Positions 60,501 through 64,000 of a stretch of 64,000 nt of DNA are shown piece after piece. The first letter of the stretch is position 1. Each line of letters opens with the position of its first letter. The translations under genes and the position numbers were made by a program. Below the pieces are notes generated by a model. That model saw nothing but the letters and a program-made list of their open reading frames with translations, was not told where the DNA came from and ran no database searches. This DNA comes from Epiperipatus broadwayi (lineage: Eukaryota; Onychophora; Udeonychophora; Euonychophora; Peripatidae): the NCBI GenBank assembly GCA_028023455.1, contig JAQFVV010006311.1, positions 1,302,001 through 1,366,000 of the forward strand, in the 5' to 3' direction.

Positions 60501-62930
60501 GTTGAGCTAATGGTTATGTTCAGCACAAAAGTTATAATTTTTTCATATACCTATGTGATTTAAAACAGTACATATGTATAATGGTTGCAAATGCATTAAA
60601 ATATACATTAACATATATATACACACACATTAAAATTAAGCATCAATATGGATAAACAAGAGTTCATGCATGTATGTGTAGTCAGTCATATTAATTCCAA
60701 TGATAGTTGAATTTTCTTAGCAATTATCTTGAATCAATATTCTTTCTTGCAAATCTAATGTAGATGATTTCTCAAGTAATCCTAATCTTTAGCAATTTAA
60801 TCATTTGCAAACAACATGAAATATTTTCCATTACTTCAGCTTAATTTTATTAATAGAATCGCTCTAATAATTATTTATATTACATAAAATTTATGATAGT
60901 TATGCAAGTATTTAAAAAATTTATTCAACATCATTGACAAAAATATATTTATCTCTACTAGAGTGTAACAGAATATAGAAAATTAAAAAAAAATTAAAAT
61001 TTTAATAAATGTGATAATTATGATATTTAAAAAATAGGCTTGAACTAATACACTATTTAAGTGTTAAAATGGCTTTCACATAAAATAAAAATATTGTAGT
61101 AAGGGGAGGATGATATGTATTTAAAATTTTGAATACTATCTGCATTAAAATCAGAAATATTTTTCAATTTTAATATTAAGAATTATAAATTGCTTTTTTC
61201 TTGAACAGTAGATTAAAAAAAAAAATTGGGTGTTGATATTGATCCTTATTCGACTGGGTTATAGAAGAACTCAAAATAAATATATGTATTTTCTTTGTTT
61301 GTTTTATAATGTTTTTTCTATTGCCATATGAAATGTAAATACAATAAAAGTTATTATAAGATGTATATACATAAGAATATTGAGTGAAACTTCTTAAGCA
61401 ACAGTGTGTTGATCAAGATTTAAAATATTGTTATATGTGTGGAAATTGTTATAATAGATATTAGATTCTGAATTCTTCAAGCTTAAATTTGTATTTTAAA
61501 GATAGAAGGAAATATTTCTTTATTAACATGTTCTTACAGTATCAATCAAAATAAATGCTGTACTAATTCAAATTTATCATGAAACTTCTGCACACATCTC
61601 AGTAAAACTAGATTTTATGTTCATTATAAGAAAGAAAAATGGAAAAAACTTACAGTTGTAAAAAAAAAGCTGTGGTTACAAAAGGACTTGTAAAAATAAA
61701 GTTAAAAATTAATTTAAAAAAAATTACAAATTGAAAAAGCTCACTACATTTATATTTATATCATTCATAATGGAAAACTACATTTTAGAAAAAAGAATAT
61801 TCAGAAACAAAACAAATAATGTAAATTATTTTTTGATAAAAAAAAAAAAAAAGCAAGGATCAAAGATAAATTCATCAAATCAAAAATGACTTCATCTTTA
61901 TCTTATCCTAATGATACATTACACAGTGATATAACTAACCTTTATTCCAGCCTGCCACGATGTAAGCACTGAATAAAGTTAATATATCATTTATCTCAAT
62001 TCAACCATGTATTGATAAAAACAATTATATATATGTAATGATATATAAAGGTGAAAAACTGAAAATTCTGTGTTAAAATTTAATTTATATTTTTTTTTAA
62101 ATGAAAACAAAAATGCAATTATTTCTAATATCAGATCACCAGTTATCATAAAAAAAAAAACCTCAATTTTCTATCCACAATATATTTTTAAAAAGAAATT
62201 AAATCAATACTTATGCTGCATTAAATTCACAACTATCAATATAATCCAACAGAAATAACATTATGATTCCATACTAAAATTTTATTTTTTTAATAGCAAA
62301 TGAAATAAATAAATTTTATACTGCAGAAACATTTAATGCTAGTGAAAACTTGAAGCTATTTGAAATAAAATTTGAGGTTAAACAAGAACATGTAGTAATT
62401 CTAATTTTGTTTTCCATTTTTATAATATTTATTTTTGTAACAGTTTATGTTATTTTATAAAATATGCATCAGGATTCACTTTGAACTAATTCAAAGACAT
62501 TAGAAAAAAACTATTTGTTTTATGATGGCAATATCATAAGATCAAATCAGTCTACTGTTGTAAAGTTATATTTTTATTGAATAATTATGTGAAATGAATG
62601 AACGCTAACAAAATTCCTAAAAAGTATTTTATAGTGCATTTGAATGTGCTCTTCAAGGAAAAAACAAATACAATTTATATTATAAAGATTATTTTAAATG
62701 TGCTCTACAAAATGAAACAGCAATAGTATTAAGAAAATATAGTTAATGATAGAATATAATGACAGCCACTCTGGATCCAAAATCAGATCATAAATATGGT
62801 ATACCAGTGAGATTCATTATGCACTGTAGATGAGATGAGCAGATTTTGTGGTGTAATGCTTTAAAAACACTGATCACCATCATAAGCAATGGACATTCTA
62901 ATTCCAGAAAAAAAAAGTTTAACACTTTAA
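57561..62930. other. AT-rich, no gene or repeat recognised
   Basis: Long featureless AT-rich sequence with poly-A/T runs. Minus-strand frame 58,490-58,251 and plus-strand frame 62,070-62,258 are low-complexity K/F/N/I-rich and not credible. Confidence 0.6.
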
Positions 62931-63029
62931 TTAAAAATATGTCCATATATATTCCATAATTTTTTTTTAATCTGCTTATTAAGACTTTCTTGCCAGCTTT
63001 ATTCTAATCTCTTTTTAATCAAATTTTTA

Positions 63030-63225
63030 TTTCTAGAATTTATAGCTCTCCACTATATGATGCCTGCAGCCATAAGGTGTGCATGGAACTGTGATGAAAA
63101 ACTGTTTAAAATCTATGATGACTACAAAAAGTGTGTTAAGAATATGCCACTGAAAATGATGATTTGTTACCTAATTTTTTTACCTGCCTGTTGGCAAAAA
63201 AATTTAATATACATACATCAAATGT
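63030..63225 (+). other. Weak exon-like open frame
   Basis: A frame open on both sides contains MMPAAIRCAWNCDEKLFKIY and DDYKKCVKNMPLKMMICY, more balanced in composition than chance frames nearby. It is preceded by an acceptor-like TTTTTATTTCTAG at about 63,025-63,037. There is no recognised family and no obvious donor site before the stop near 63,236. It could be a last exon, an old repeat or chance. Confidence 0.2.
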
Positions 63226-63236
63226 TTTTCATATAA

Positions 63237-64000
63237 AAAAAAACAAAAAATATTTTTATAAAAAGATTTACTTTTCATACATTTTACTTTCTCATCTAAA
63301 TGAAAATGCTTCTATAACTGCACATTCACTGCCATCACATACAGAAACATAAAGAACATACTGATTGGTCTTATAACTTTATATTCTTAAATGATTTTTT
63401 AGTACTCTTAAATTGCAAATAATAGTGTTCATAATGTGTTTCCATGCATCTTTACATATAAGTAATTTAAATGAAGTAAATTTTCTCTTTGGCAAAATGT
63501 CTTTGAATATGTCAAAAACAAACAGCAACATTATGAATATTCATGCTACAATTTAACAATCCAAATTAAAATTTTTACTCAAATAAGCTACCTAAATGGT
63601 AAAATGGATTCAAATTGTAAATCTAAGAATCATTTCAGTGAAACACTAATAAAAGAAATTGTTTCCATCAGTGACTGGTTAATAAAGCATCTCAGATTTT
63701 TTTATATGATTTATATAAAGCAATAAGAACAGTCTGTAAATCATCTTTTTTTAAAACAAATAGTACACTCATCAACCTGATATAAATCTATTAAGCCAAA
63801 AATACTTACCAAAAACTCTTTATTGCATCTTGATGACTAATTCATGAAAATATCTCCAAACTGTTCAAACTAACTGTCATAAAAATAAAAATAAAAACAA
63901 AATTAAAGATGGTAGACATCTTTATTTTGTACCAGTTTTAATTTCAAATGCTTCAGATTGAATATATATTGCTTTCATATTACTGTCATATAGCAACTAT
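63237..64000. other. AT-rich, nothing recognised
   Basis: No supported feature to the end of the window. Confidence 0.6.

Overview
The window looks like intergenic or intronic DNA from an AT-rich invertebrate animal genome. Arthropod or lophotrochozoan is my best guess, and the sequence does not decide it. I see no host gene that I can defend. What can be recognised is a graveyard of retroelements: Penelope-like elements (PLEs), RTE-type and other non-LTR LINEs, a Ty3/Gypsy pol, LTR-like blocks, tRNA-derived SINEs, fold-back/MITE-like palindromes and long (TA)n arrays. Almost all coding traces are broken by stops and frameshifts. Most of the longer open frames are antisense shadows of these elements or chance frames in AT-rich DNA.

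Layout. 0.2-0.34 kb: a young SINE with a 13-bp target duplication. 0.8-2.1 kb: a PLE endonuclease fragment between inverted copies of its own tRNA-like tail. 2.5-3.0 kb: a nearly perfect 197-bp-arm palindrome. 4.9-7.15 kb: a dead LINE. 9.7-10.2 kb: a second palindrome. 12.2-14.7, 17.2-19.7, 24.6-25.2 and 49.8-50.2 kb: four copies of one non-coding repeat family. 20.2-20.9 kb: an LTR with a PBS-like site. 30.1-30.6 and 39.5-39.9 kb: RTE 3' ends. 32.3-35.6 kb: a tandem PLE on the minus strand. 37.1-38.2 kb: a hammerhead-ribozyme tandem element. 42.2-44.4 kb: fragments of a second PLE. 44.7-51.9 kb: inverted pairs of another hammerhead-bearing element around a 1.9-kb LTR-like block. 52.7-55.9 kb: a minus-strand Gypsy pol with an LTR inserted in it. 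57.6-64 kb: nothing recognisable beyond one weak exon-like frame.

The most interesting signal is a set of self-cleaving RNA motifs. The element at 37,124-38,233 is a roughly 420-bp tandem repeat with a 14-bp target duplication. It carries a complete type I hammerhead core (CTGAAGA, 4-bp helix II, GAAA, palindromic ACCGGT helix III, cleavage after GGTC). This matches what is known of animal retrozymes and PLE pseudo-LTRs. A second family (25.4, 35.8, 45.3, 45.6, 50.7, 51.35 and 51.7 kb) carries a decayed hammerhead. Its GAAA loss in some copies and helix II change in others are both explained by decay of one CpG. A third, weaker hammerhead-like core sits in the PLE tail. In all three groups an inverted partial copy is joined to a forward copy, which is the arrangement expected for PLE-type target-primed insertion. 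One repeat unit (37,440-37,665) looks like corrupted consensus sequence rather than biology.
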